A DNA stretch of 64,000 nucleotides from positions 56,703,501-56,767,500 of the forward strand of contig BSBM01000001.1 in NCBI GenBank assembly GCA_027924585.1, in the 5' to 3' direction. The stretch comes from Larix kaempferi. Its lineage: Eukaryota > Streptophyta > Pinopsida > Pinales > Pinaceae. The notes beneath the pieces are model-generated. The model was not told the origin of the DNA, did not search any database, and saw only the letters and a program-made list of their open reading frames with translations. Shown here one piece after another: positions 34,207 to 46,299 of the stretch; the stretch's first letter is position 1, and each line of letters begins with the position of its first letter. Made by a program: the position numbers and the translations under genes.

Positions 34207-36260
34207 ATGTACGCTATGAAGACTATCGTGCCCACTATATTCAGAGTTATCTGCTTTCCCCATGAAGGCAAGATTGTGACCATCGATCAGCTGGATTTCA
34301 TTAACACTCCTTCCACAGCATCCACGGGATCCATAGTTCCGCAAGTTACTGATTCTCAGCCAGCAATTGGGAACATATGTGTTGGTAAGTACCCTTCATT
34401 GATGGGAACTTATAGTTTTATTGCACCTGTGAACTTCATCGGAACCACTTTTGATGATGCGTCTCCTCCTTCGCATAGTATGCCATTCCGGACTTCCTAT
34501 TGTACTGATCCATGGACTTTACCATCCACGAGTTCTACGTCTGGAGACATTACGCACGTTGAGATGTCTGTGCCATTGTCTGTAGTTGAGCTTGCTTACG
34601 AGCATATTCAACAAGCCACTGTAGAACCAGATCTCTCTTCTTCCCAGACAATCGAAGAAGATCCCGTTACGCTGCCAGTTTGGGCAACCAACTCATCTTG
34701 TTCACACGACTGCCTTGATGATACTTTTCCATCTAATGAAGCTATCATGGAGGCCATGTGTGGTAGTGAGAGGCCTTGGGAGGATATGCATCATCGCTCT
34801 TATTTCCTTCCCAACCTCGAGCGTGTTGAGCAAGAAGAGTTTAGGATGACTCTAGCAGAGATGGTTGGTCACCCTGTGGCTCTTTTGGAGTCGCATGATG
34901 TTTTTGCGAGGGGGAATATGGCCAATATTTCCTCAACCATGTCGATCAACATCTCTCATACTCCCGGAAAGGTGGAGAATGTCTACATCGGTGACGATTG
35001 CAGTCCTGAGGAGATTGCTATTTACACTGAATTGTTTACAGAACTCCGGGAAGCTTTCGCCTGGTCATATGAGGATATGCCAGGAATAGACCCCCGCATT
35101 GTTGAACATGAGATTAGAATGTATCCTAATGCTAAACCGATTCGACAACACTTACGTGCTGTGAACCCTAGGAAGGCAGCTGCTATCAAGGCAGAAGTGG
35201 AGAAAATGCTCAAATCTAGTTTCATCTACCCCATTCCCCTTACTAAATGGGTGTCAAACCCCGTTCCTATTGAAAGGAAGCAGGGAACGATCCGCGTATG
35301 CACTGATTTTAGAGATTTGAACCGTGCATGTCTAAAAGACAACTTCCCCATGCCATTCATTGATCATATTTTGGATGCTTGTGCAAGAAGTGAGATTTTT
35401 TCGTTCATGGATGGCTTCTCAGGGTATAACCAAATTCAAATCAAACCCGTGGACCACCATAAGAAAACATTCATTTTTCGATGGGGAACGTTTGCATATC
35501 GGAAAACTCCCTTCGGCCTTAAAAACACCGGAGCTACATTTCAGCGAGCCATGACCTACATCTTTCATGATCTTAAGAAGATTATGGAGGTTTTCTTGGA
35601 TGATCTTGTTGGCCATTCTCGCAAGAGAGTGGGAAACCCCAAGCACCTCCGTATGATTCTCGAATGATGTATATACTACAAAATTCGATTCAATCCCAAT
35701 AAATACATCTTCTCTGTAAGGACTGGTCGCCTTGTAGGATTCATAGTTTCAAAAGAGGGTATTAGAGTCGATCCTCTAAAAGTTGAGGCAATACTTTGGT
35801 TTCCTCCTCCGCACAATTTGTTACAACTTCAGAGCCTCCAAGGGAGAGCTACTTTTTTGCGTCGATTTGTAGTCAATTATGCTAATCTTACCAAAGGTTT
35901 CGTGCGCTTATTGAAGAAAGACACACCTTTTATCTGGGATGAGCGAGCCGAGTAGTCTTTCGACGTCCTTAAGAAAGCTTTGGTATCAGCCCTTGTGCTT
36001 AGTCCACCAAACTTCGCACGAGATTTTATTCTTTAAGTGGCCATGTCTCAAGAGACAATTGGCATGGTCTTGGTTTAGGTTGATGACGTGCTCATCGAGC
36101 ATGTTATCTATTACCTCAGTTGAAATCTAGTAGACGTTGAGCTAAGATATACTCACATGGAAAAGATGGCGCTTGTGACTGTCTATGCAGTCCAGCGGTT
36201 ACGACATTAGATTTTTCTTAGAACAATCACAGTTGTAGCTCACATCAATCCATTTCAGTT
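34207..36260 (+). pseudogene. H reverse transcriptase and RNase H (first)
   Basis: 34207-35667 is open: a ~200-residue acidic linker, then RT with EIRMYPNAKPIRQHLRAV, IRVCTDFRDLNRA, FMDGFSGYNQIQIK, PFGLKNTGATFQRAM and the catalytic box VFLDDLVGHS (FLDD for YVDD). A TGA at 35665 breaks the frame. The thumb and gypsy RNase H follow at 35690-36260 (GRLVGFIVSKEGIRVDP, LQGRATFLRRFVVNY) with stops at about 35953, 36034 and 36075 and more before 36262. It copies element RNA into DNA within the particle. Confidence 0.9.
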
Positions 36261-36261
36261 C

Positions 36262-37713
36262 GTGCTATCACGACGCCTTATAGGGGGGAAGTATAATAAA
36301 TGGAATGTGATCCTTCAGGAGTTCGATCTCGATTTTGATTGGGAAAAATCAGTGAAATCATTGGTGTTTACTGAACTTATGTCGGACCTCCCGAGACTTG
36401 ATGAGGATGTCATTAATGAAGATTCCTTTGTGGATGAGCACTTATTTCTTATCTCGTCTGAAGACCCTTGGTATGGGGATGTCATTGTATATCTCCAAAC
36501 TTTGAAGTTTCCTCTGCATTATTCACGAGACAAGCGACGACGTGTGAAACATCACGCTAAAGATTATACCATCGTCGGTGACACTTTGTATCACCGAGAA
36601 AAGGATTCTACTCTCTGTCGTTACTTAACTCATGAAGAAGCGGAGCGGGTGCTTAATGATTGCCATGTAGGGGCGTGTGGTGGTCACTTATCTGGGCTTG
36701 CTACAGCCGAGCGTATTATGCGACCTGGTTACTTTTGTCCTTCAATCTTTAAGGATTGTGTTAATGCTATGAAGAGATTCCACCCTTGCCAAGTGTTCTC
36801 TCGAAATATACACTCGCATCCAACGCCCTTTCATCCGGTCGTCACCGTCGGTCCCTTCACTAAGTGGGGGGTGGACTTCATGGATTACAAACCAGCTTCG
36901 GATGGGGGGCATCACCATATCATAGTGGCAGTGGAATATTTCTCCAAATGGGATGAGGCCATGCCTACCATAAAAGCCGACGGTGCTACTGCAACCCATT
37001 TCGTGTTCAATCAAATTATCACTCATTTCGGTATTCCGAAAGAGATTGTCACTGACCATGGCAGTCACTTTCAAAACAAGATGATGGAGGATTTATCTCT
37101 CAAGCTTGGGCTTCGTCAAGAACACTCATCTTCCTACTATCGCCAAGTGAATGGTCAGGTTGAAGCAGTTAATAAGTGTTTGAAGACCATTCTCCAACGT
37201 ACCATCCAACAAAGCAAGAACAATTGGCACATCATGTTATATCCTGCTTTGTGGGCATATTGAACCGTAGTCAATACTGCTACCGGATTCTCATCGTTTC
37301 AGCTAGTTCACGGTGTGGAGTCACTTTTACCGATTGAATGCGAAATCCCTTCGCTTAAACTGGCCATAGAGCTCCTCCCTGATACGACAGGTATTGAGCA
37401 ACGTTTAATCCACCTTGATCAACTTGACGAGCAGCGTCGAGATGCCATTGTGGCCATAGATGCCAACAAACATCATGTCAAGGTTCAGTATGATAGGTAT
37501 GTCCGTCCCGGGCAGTATCTTGAAGGTGACTTGGTTCTCTTATATGACCAAGCTAAAGAACCCCTGGGGGTAGGCAAGTTCAACCCCATGTGGCACAGTC
37601 CTTACATCGTGAGGCATGTCTTGGAAAAAGGAGCCTATGAATTAGAAGACTATGAGGGGACTGTCTTGAAGGAGCCTAGAAATGGGCTCTATCTCAAGCG
37701 ATATTACGCTTGA
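36262..37713 (+). pseudogene. H RNase H tail and integrase
   Basis: The RNase H tail/tether is at 36262-36560, then integrase. In the zinc site (VGACGGHLSG, then MKRFHPCQ) one Cys of the usual CHPC is Phe. The catalytic core shows WGVDFMDYKP (D), EIVTDHGSHF (D) and NGQVEAVNKCL (E). A TGA follows LWAY at 37261, after which the C-terminal domain continues to 37713 (GDLVLLYDQAKEPLG, then YELEDYEGTVLKEP and LYLKRYYA). No chromodomain is seen. Integrase inserts the cDNA into the host genome. Confidence 0.92.
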
Positions 37714-37834
37714 ACCTCTGGTTCAGGTTGATACTTTTGTATACTATTGTATAGTTGTTTTTGTACATAGCTTAGCTGGATTTTTGGTTTTTGAGTCTAC
37801 TAATCAGCTTCCGTTTGATTGACAGATGTAAGCG

Positions 37835-38240
37835 GTATCTCCTACATTCTTAGGTTTTGCGGATGGTGCTAGTCGGCATACGCAACAACTTGCTTCTGTT
37901 GCCTGGGTTATTTTCTCACCTGACCACCTAGTTGTGTCCTCAGGAGGTGCTTGTCTTGGTTCTACATCTAACAATGTGGCTGAGTATAGTGTCGTCATTG
38001 AGCTACTTCGGGATGCTATTTCACATGGTGTCCAGTCTTTAGAGGTCTGCCTAGATTCATAGCTAGTTGTGTCTCAGTTGAATGGGTAGTACTGTGTATG
38101 AGACCCTACACTACTACGGAAATTCCTAAGGGTAAGACTCTTGGAGAGACATTTTATTTCAATTACATACATTCATGTTTCGAGAAGTCTTAATCATATA
38201 TCTGATGCATACGCTAACTATGTATTATATTGGCATTTAT
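37835..38240 (+). pseudogene. H second RNase H domain, downstream of integrase
   Basis: Beyond the integrase stop, the plus strand encodes a complete RNase HI fold signature: FADGASR (first catalytic Asp), SNNVAEYSVVIELL (Glu), EVCLDS*LVV (Asp) and HVSRSLNHISDAYAN (final Asp). Three internal stops (TAG, TAG, TGA) sit where Gln, Gln and Arg are usual, so each is one C-to-T step. A second RNase H of archaeal/plant type is known from plant Tat-clade elements. Here it lies 3' of integrase, not beside the RT. It may have been translated with pol or separately; the intervening ~120 bp contains the pol TGA at 37711. Confidence 0.85.
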
Positions 38241-38426
38241 CACATTCATAATGAAGCACACAAATAAAATAAGACATTCATACATTTGTACATACACACA
38301 TATCGTAGAGCCGGAGAACCATAGTTTATATATAAATATGTCCAAAAAATGGTAGTGTCATACAAAACTGGAGCCCGTAGCCCTCAAAAATATACATATC
38401 GATACAAAAATGAGATCCTGGGATAT

Positions 38427-39700
38427 CTACTCCCTACGAGGAGGCCTAGCTGCAGCCCCGACAGGATGTGTCTCATAGAAATACTAAACTGCATTGGCTA
38501 CCCGCTGCAGTAACCACACCGAGTCACCCGGAACCCCCACTACTTGGCACTGCATGGCCTCAGGTAGTCACGCCACCTTTATCTGTGGAACCCTGGAAAC
38601 CATCTATGCTAAGTTGCGCCGCAAGTTCAGTAGAGTGCGCCCTACTACAGCATCAACTACCTCATCACCCCTGCCCCGGCGACCATGTCTCGGGAAGCCA
38701 TCGGGTCTCACTGGGCCCTTATTTGCGAGCAAACAGTCAACCATTAGCATTTGATACTACCACCAAAAATATTTTTGCATTCTCATCTATAATAAAAAAA
38801 TCCATAAAAATTTAATAACAAAAATTTAAAAAGAGTACTCACCAATGTCTTCGAACACTGCGTTCGGTGGGAGTGGCCTGTCCCGATCCTGGAGGAAGTC
38901 TATCCCTGCATAGGGATAGTTCCTATGGCAATGAACTATTGGTCCCACCAGCGAAAGAACTCCTCAGTATATGGTAATTCCAGATGGCCACCACCTTGTC
39001 GTGTCAAGATCTCATCCCACCGGGTCAGGGCTGGATCGAGGAGACTATGAGGAGGGACATCCACCCTCGAACTAAGTCCCGAAACTCTGTCAAAGAAGAA
39101 ACTGCACAAGATAGTGCCATACCCAAAGTTTTTTGCCTTCCCTTCTTTGCATTCCGTCAGTTGGGTCTTCATAGACCCCAGTAGTGTGGTACACCAATTG
39201 AATACTATAGGCTGCATGCATTGTGATGCATAGAACATCATTGGCCTGGATGCTTGGTGCAGAGATTTTGAACCCATTATTCGCACTAAGGTAGCCACAA
39301 TGATCTTCATGCTCAGATCTACTATGGCATTGATGGGCACCTGACTTCCCACCGTGCGTGTGTTTGCGGGACAATACCGCGCAATGTAGTAAAGGACGGT
39401 GATCCCACCACCCACAGTATGAGACCGAAGACTGGCCTCCTCACCTCGACGGGACAAACCGGTAATGAAGTAGATGTCGTCCACTTCCAGTGTGAGTATT
39501 TTCCCATTGAGATTGAAGTTATGTGCATCAATATCCCAATAATCTATCAAGCGGTGGAGTAGTAGGTTTTGGGCCCTCAAACCCCCTATACTCCAAAATT
39601 TGTACAACCCACATGCTTACAATGCTTGTTGTGCTTGCACATCATTATGCACGGCCTCATCGACTTGGTCATGCTCCCTCTCCCTCCACTCTAGAACCAT
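38427..39700 (-). pseudogene. Antisense gene carried by H, plant-mobile-domain-like, intron-containing
   Basis: On the strand opposite to gag-pol a frame begins at ATG 39700 (MVLEWREREHDQVDEAV), passes one TAA, and encodes YKFWSIGGLRAQNLLLHRL, GKILTLEVDDIYFITGLSRR and PAFTRWDEILTR-like helices (actual text near 39000: DPALTRWDEILTR) to FFRWWDQ at 38936. After a probable frameshift, coding continues as YPYAGIDFLQDRDRPLPP to a strong donor (TTG/GTGAGT, 38843/38842). A second exon lies below about 38760 and ends at TAG 38427 (RGRGDEVVDAVVGR). The order of helices around LTLEVDDIYFITGL resembles the plant mobile domain found in host proteins and transposons. Function unknown. Antisense genes are known in the 3' region of some Tat-clade elements. 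Confidence 0.65.
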
Positions 39701-42068
39701 CCTGGAGTGAGAAAAAACAAGGATTTTAGTCAATTTTATTTGCAAAATCAACTTCACGGCCGTACCTGCAGGATAATTTGTATATAGGTACAGGTACCCC
39801 CGGCTAGCCTGTGCATTGACTGCGAGTATCGTTCCCTACCCGCAACCCGCATAATAATAGCCCGTGGGTAGCGCCGAATCCATTTAGGGCTTGGCCAAAC
39901 TAAAAATCCCACCGTTGAAAACCAAAATGAATGCAATGAAATTAAAGGTATGGATGAGACTACCAACCTGCTCCGGACGGTTCGATGAACGGATGCTTGT
40001 AGCTCCCAGAATTGGAAGTTGAACTTCAAGGTGAAAACTAACCACAAAGCTCCAAATGGGTGAATAGTAAAAATGAATTGTAAATTGTAAATTTTTATTA
40101 CTATTTATAATTTTCAGGACCCACTTGTCTATAGTTTTTACCGTTTGATGCCATTATGGACTAATATAATATCATGGAGTAGATTTTTTTTAATCAGATT
40201 TCTTTGGTGAAAGTTGTTTGAACCATTTCACGCCTACGACAGGTATGTTTCACACCTGGCATATAGGTTAGATGCCATTTCCACATGCATTATGCATTTG
40301 ACCTTTTGACCATTTCCACAAACCCTAGGTGCGACCCCGCTTCGCAACCGACACGGAACCTTCACACTCCTATAGAAGTGTCGTTATGTGGCGATAGGGC
40401 TTTTCCGAACATGGGCACCCTAGTTAGACCCCCTTTGTGCATTATGGCGCTCATGTTGTTGTTTGTCCTTAGGATTGGGAGTCCTTTCTAGTTACGACAT
40501 GACATTGCGATAAAGACTCATAGTCTACTTTGTCTTATGCTGACCATCTCCCTTAAGGACTCCCCTCATTTATATCATATTGTGATTGCATTGCATCGTC
40601 CTGCTTGCCGCTTGAGACTTGTGCCGGCTCCCGCTTACTCAGTTATTAGCTTGGTGCCTGAGCACTTTTCCTTGTTGAGCCTTGCAGAGCTTCCATTTGT
40701 CCTTCACAATTTGATGACCTTTTTGACCCTGAGGGAACATTCCCCTGAGTGTCCACACCCTGCATATGCTTCCTTGCATTGATCATAGGGATGTTCCACT
40801 GCTTGGGACTAGTCTGCTCGCTATTTGACACTCGTTCCCTCACTTGTTCTACTATAAGCAATTTTATTCTTTTTCAAGCTTTTCCCAAATATGAAAAGAC
40901 CAAAAAAATCAAATATTCCAAAAAGCAGGATGGGATTATCGTTACTACTTCTTGTTGGCAGCTTTTGTGTCGCCTTTGAACAGAGCATTTATTCCACTTC
41001 ATACACTATGATTCGGGACTATAGTTGGACCTTAGGAGCTGTACTTGTTTCTCAGTTTCTCCATCGATTGGTTAAGCTTCAAGTCATTATGGATCCCTTT
41101 GTGATGCCTCATGCATCGCACAGTCTATATCGAGTCTATGATGCCTACGTCTATCCATCTCCTCGTGCTCTTGTTCAAAGGAAGTCCTGAAACCAGTGTC
41201 GGCCACTCCTCAGATCTCTTGACTATTGCATGTCGGCCATCCTTATTGAGTCAGTCCGTTTCACCTGAGATCTTCCAAATATTTCAGCATTGCTAGTACC
41301 TCGTGCTGGTTGATGGGGGATGCCTTAATTCCCTTCTTCTAGCAAGTCTCGTTCCATTGACTTCAACCCATTTATTTTGGCACTTGAGGCTTAGAGTTCG
41401 GTTGAGTACCTTATGGATTGTAGTCATTAGTGGAAGGTTCTCTCACCATTGACAGTTTTGGGAATACATCAATGTCCCCTGATCGATGGATTCATCCTAG
41501 TGTTCGACTTCAACTCATTTATTCACACTCAAATGATTGTGCTATGTGCCTTGATGCCCATTTTCATTATTGGTGGGTCATCTTGCGTCTGTTAATGGTA
41601 TACATCATTGATAGGTAATCAGACGATGTCACATCAAGTTCAACCCCAACTCCTTTATTCACTTGATGGGACTTGCACCGTCGAAGACTTGTGTAGAAGA
41701 CCCCAAGCAATAGTGGCATTCAATATGCTACCTATGACTTTGACTTTACATCTGAGATATCACCTCTCAGATATCAGCAGTTTGTACCTCCAGTTTGCAC
41801 CAGTTGTTTCCTTTTCAACAGGAGACCATATCTTACTGTAGAGGGATCATGGCTATGATCACTTATGACATATATCCATTAAGTACTACCTATTCATGGA
41901 CATTGTATCATATTTTTGTACTATACCGACATGTATTCAGAGATACTATTGTATTATGACGAGTGAGCTGCTCTTTCCACTTGTGTTTCCATCACTCCAC
42001 TTCTGAGTTTTATAATGTATTTCGGCCATCGTAGCATCAGTCTTTGACCTCACATATTAGGGGGCATC
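39701..42068. other. Non-coding 3' region of H
   Basis: About 2.4 kb between the antisense gene and the 3' LTR. It holds possible upstream exon or promoter sequence of the antisense gene: an acceptor-like ctcactccag lies directly before its ATG. Plus-strand open frames at 40285-41841 are short and show no family features. The region ends in a G-rich tract (ttagggggcatc) before the LTR that probably serves as polypurine tract. Confidence 0.5.
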
Positions 42069-42988
42069 TGTTACATCGTAATCTTCCACCTTATGAGTAT
42101 CAGCATTCTTTGGCCCATAGGATCCATTTCATTAACTCAGATCCACTTTATATCCTTTAGACACACTATTTCCTCACTTTTTCCCTTGTACGCTAGCTGC
42201 ATCTCTATAGCCGGCGTACCCGCGAGTTGCATCACTATAGCCTACGGGTAGCATGTAAAATGGTAAAAATCACTAGTTAATTACTTTTTACTCCCAAGTT
42301 ATTGGGTGACCTTTGACCCTCCATCTGCCCAAGAAATGCCTCAATGTGTCCTTTCACTTACCTTTGGGAGGACTATATATTGAGCACATATGGCTTATGG
42401 ACGGGAGGAGAAAGAAGAGAAAGAGAACTCTAGTGGATTTTTGCCCTATCTTGAGTCTACACTCATTGATCCTTGTAGTTGTGAACCCCTTATGTTCACC
42501 TTCCAAACTCCTACCATAGTTTGAGTTTTCCATTCATGGAGTATTGAAGTGGTGGAGGCACAAGTGGATTGATCCAGATCTTGGTTCAAATTGGTTGTTG
42601 GTAAGAGGTCGTATCACATTGTACTTATTCTTGTGTATTAATAGAAATACTCATATTCTCATCCATTAATGCTATGAATGTTGTTTATTCTACATTGGGT
42701 TGCATTTACTTGTAATATCATGGACCATTGCTATTGATGATGTTAATGTTGTTTATATATTATATGTACTTGTTGTTTATTGGCTGCCCAGACTAATTTG
42801 CAGATTCAAGTGCACGAATTGAAAGCTCCAACGGGGATCTACATCAAACGTTTGGATCGAGGTTGGTTACATTCTCCATTATCTTAGCATTGTCATTTAT
42901 AATAGCATAGTTCTGAAAATTGAGTTAATTTCTGGTAGTCAGCTATCTGTAGTGGTCCCCCAAGCCATAGTGAGTTGTATCCAATGCA
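42069..42988 (+). repeat. 3' LTR of H
   Basis: Begins TGTTACATCG and ends CCAATGCA, followed by the TAGCT target duplication at 42989-42993. It has a short deletion relative to the 5' LTR near 42296. Confidence 0.95.
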
Positions 42989-42993
42989 TAGCT

Positions 42994-45736
42994 ATAGTAA
43001 CTGATCTTCTGATTCCTGTCGGTGACATCTTTGCACTCTGAAAATTGCATCTTCGAGTGAATCAAGCTCTTCTTGGGAGGCCAACTATGGCTGATAGCTT
43101 GTAGTATATCCAAATTGATCTAAGTATACAGAGAGAGTATTTTCTGATTGGCCTTGTTGTGTTTGTTGCATTTGCAGTTGCTGCTGTGATTCTCTTTCTT
43201 TGCATTTCTTCTCTTTGTGTTTCTTTCGGCTACTCTTTTCATTTTCTTTTTCTTTGCTTAAGATTTTTTGTTCTGGCCCCTTATCTTTTTCGACTGTTGC
43301 TGGATGATTTTCGATGACTACTTGCGTGCTGGAAACAACTTGTTCTACCTGGGTTTGTGTACTTGGTACTGCTTCAGTGGTGACTAGAGTTTCGTGTTCA
43401 ACAATTCCTGTACTTGGTGGAATGTATACTGGTATGCTGGATGTATCCATATTGCTTGCACCGATATCTAGAACATTAGAATGTAGTAATGGTTCTGTTG
43501 TGTCGGCTGTAAAATCTTGAATTGCGGCTGGTTCCTTGGCTTGAATGGAAGCGGCTTCGGCTACTTCTATCGTGGTTTCTTCTTTGTTGTGTTGTTGTAT
43601 GATCGGACTAGACTTGGATCCATCAACAGGGAGACTCAACTGACTTATCAGGAGTGATGACAGGTCGACTAATGTCGTAAGTGGACTCAAAGAAGTGGTA
43701 TTGTTGAGCAGACCCGGACTAACTAAACTAGACTTAATTGTAGACTCGACATGGGGAGTGATAACTTGGGGGGTTTTTAACTTTGAACGACTTTCGATAA
43801 TGTAGTGACTGGGAAGAGAGTATATACAATTGTTTGTTGTGAATAAACTAGACCTAAAAGGTCAGGATTTCTAATATGATGAATCTTTTTGTGACCGATA
43901 ATTTTTGGGACTGTCGATGGTAAAGGTAAACTTGTAGTTTGAATGGTGTCGGGGGGAGCTAGGTTAACCGAGATAGTGGTCGGAGATGCAAAGACTGGTT
44001 TTTGAATGACCATCTCATGCCAATTGGGACATAGTGTTGGGAGGTTTGCAATAAACGTACTCAATGCGACGTCTGCTAGATTAATAGGACCAGGTAATGC
44101 TAAAAGGTTGCTTTCTTCTTCTACTGTGGTTGGGGAAGAGGGGAGGGTATGAATGGTTAGGTCGACATGGGGTTCGACCAGAATTTTGGGTTTTTTAATA
44201 ACAATTCTAGAGGACAGATACTTATATGTTTCTAGAAATCTTCTGAACTAATCTTCGACAGGTAATTTGTTCTTGGATGCATCTTCAAGAATCTGAGTAG
44301 TACTATCATATAACTCAATCTCGTCTTCTTCTGTAGGGTCTTGAAATGTTACTTTTATTTTCCCTTTTCCCTGGGTTGGTATTACCTTGTTCTTTCGGGC
44401 TATAGTGAGTTCAGCTGCTACCTTCTGTATGTTGTCATCTGTCAAAAGACATTCTGGGTTGTCGGACTCTGTGCTATTGTCCGATTGTTCCTCGGCTTCT
44501 ACTGATTCTATGTGCAGAGTCTCGGTAAGTGCTAACACCTTAGGGTTAGGTATCAGCTCGGGTTGATATGTGAAGGTGTTCATATACAACTGGCTTTCGT
44601 ATTCTTCTTCCTGTTCCATATCATTGAGAGGCTCGACATAATTGAAATTGATTTTCCTTGCTTGGGACGGAATAGCTAATACTTCCTTAGACTGTCGACT
44701 TAACTTCGTGAAGATTTCACTTACCGAAGGGTAATAGTCGAGGTGCCTTGCTGGACCTGCTACTCCTTCCATGTACCAGACCGTTGTATCATCCAAGGAT
44801 AGTTGGATGTGTGTTGTCGGGGGTATACTTTGATGAACATTCTCTGGTACTTTCCATCTTGTCGCCATTGTTTTAAGATCTATAAACCATGCTTCTAGCC
44901 AAATTTTAACTGTTGTAGGCCCAAGTCGACTTGCTCTAGGTGCAAAACAATGGAAATTCTCCATAAGGACAAGTCGTTCTTGCGAGAAATCCTTGTTTCC
45001 TTTTGGTCGAAGATGGGTCATAGCAATCCATATGAGTGCATATGGGTAACAGATGCTAGTTCCCTCCTCTTCGCACTTATGGCATGTGTATTTGAGAATA
45101 TCGTCCAAGAAGTATGCCCATTTGTATACTTTGTCGTTAATAGCCATATTCTTGACAACTTCCAACATGTCGGTATTCAAATATGATCCCCTGCCTTTTC
45201 GTGAAAGTGCATGCGACACAATCTTGGAAGCAGTTCTTTAATTGCCATATACAATTTGGCTCACAACTATGCCTCGTGAGTTTTTTCCAGCAGGAGTATA
45301 AACAAACTCATCGACCAAGTCTGCACCTGAACTTGTTGGTACAACATCTCCCTTATCAGATAGGCCATTTATCTTGTGGATAATTTATCCATTGATGTCA
45401 ACCAAAAAATCAAAATAAAGTTTGCCATTGTGATACCTGCTAACAATAAATTGTGCAATGACTTCTTTAAGTCCTCTGAAGGTATCCAACAAGGGTTCCT
45501 TCATATATTGCAGAATTGTGGCTGTTTGTAATCGCTGTGCTTCCTCCCTCCAGCGACCATCTGTTTCCTTCCCCCAATCTTCAATGCTCTTCCATGATTT
45601 CTTCCAAGTGGATTTTGCTGCTTTCGCATTCCAAATCATTTGGAGTCTTGTTTCCAGTGGTGTTTGTGCTTTTTCCAACTCTCTAACTGTCATCACAGCA
45701 GCTCTGATAGCTGTTAAAGTTTTTCTAGGAGCCATG
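42994..45736 (-). pseudogene. G extra 3' frame, main part (sense, after integrase)
   Basis: Starts at ATG 45736 in a strong Kozak context (CCACCATGG; MAPRKTLTAIRAAVM) and runs on the minus strand to 42994, where H interrupts it; it resumes at 28520. Joined, it is about 1,140 codons. Segments: a helical N-part (TWKKSWKSIEDWGKETDG), a middle region with KLYFDFLVDING, YKWAYFLDDILKYTCHKC, ICYPYALIWIAMTHLRP and KIWLEAWFIDLKTMATRW, an acidic Ser/Glu-rich stretch, a Pro/Thr/Val-rich region and a Lys/Gln-rich part (KKHKEKKCKERESQ). In-frame TAA at 45385 and 45238, TAG near 44247, a +1 shift near 43770 and TAG near 43085. No signal peptide or membrane helix is evident, so it is not obviously envelope-like. 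Family not recognised; the middle region faintly recalls domains annotated as putative plant transposon protein. Confidence 0.75.
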
Positions 45737-46299
45737 GTGGATTCAGGGTTCAAGAATGCGAAATTAGCTTCGGCGAGGTTAGGGAGCTTTGTATCTTGGA
45801 GTTCATGTTCTCGGAAAAAGAGTGCCCAAGAATCCGCGAGCTCCAGATTAATGGTGGATTTACTCGACACGGGTGAACAACGTAGAGGCCTGTATTGATG
45901 GTTGATTTGATGGGGTTATTAAATTGGACTGAAAGGATATCGATGCCCCGTCAGGTGCATTACTTCTGGCGTCACGGGTATCTCTAGCCTTTATTTCTTT
46001 GTCATCGTGATGCCTCGATACCTCGTTTGATGTGTTATGTCGACATACTTCTCTAATTGATTTTGGTCGGTCCGGGCTCGAATGCTTCTGTCGTGCCTGA
46101 TTTTCCTTTGCAAATCGTTTGCGTTCTTGTCAATGTCTATAATATCGATGGTTATGCACCAGAATTTTTTCTTTTCTCTTTCCATCCTTCTTCTGACACT
46201 CTCTCGTCATTTCTGCTTTTGTCATGCTCTGCTATTTTTCTTGATTTCTTATAGAACTCTCATTCGGTTACTTCTTAACCATTTTTTTTTTTCGAATAT
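45737..46299 (-). other. Spacer between G integrase and extra frame
   Basis: About 560 bp separate the pol stop (46300) from the ATG of the extra frame. The extra frame is open for some 55 codons upstream of its ATG, to a TAA. No other protein is supported. A spliced subgenomic mRNA or internal promoter would be needed to express the extra frame. Confidence 0.5.

Larger units (their letters stand above)
28521..42988 (+). mobile_element. Complete Tat-type Ty3/gypsy element H (14.5 kb)
   Basis: 14,468 bp with LTRs of 926 bp (28521-29446) and 920 bp (42069-42988) and perfect TAGCT target duplications. The internal region has a primer site, a 1.6-kb leader, gag-pro-pol in the gypsy order (protease, RT, RNase H, integrase), a second RNase H domain after integrase, an antisense gene, about 2.4 kb of non-coding sequence and a G-rich tract. 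The LTRs differ by roughly 5% (hand estimate). All genes carry stops, so the copy itself is dead. It is the most complete representative of the E/H family here. Confidence 0.95.

Noticed and set aside
40285-41841. Several plus-strand frames of 60-100 codons in the 3' region of H
   Set aside because: Short, in different frames, no motifs, and no counterpart that I can verify; treated as non-coding.
42994-45736. Envelope glycoprotein as identity of the G extra frame
   Set aside because: No signal peptide, no transmembrane helix and no Cys-rich ectodomain could be seen; position alone is not enough.
45458-45898. 146-codon plus-strand frame
   Set aside because: Antisense shadow of the extra frame of G, which has a Kozak ATG and coding-like composition on the other strand.
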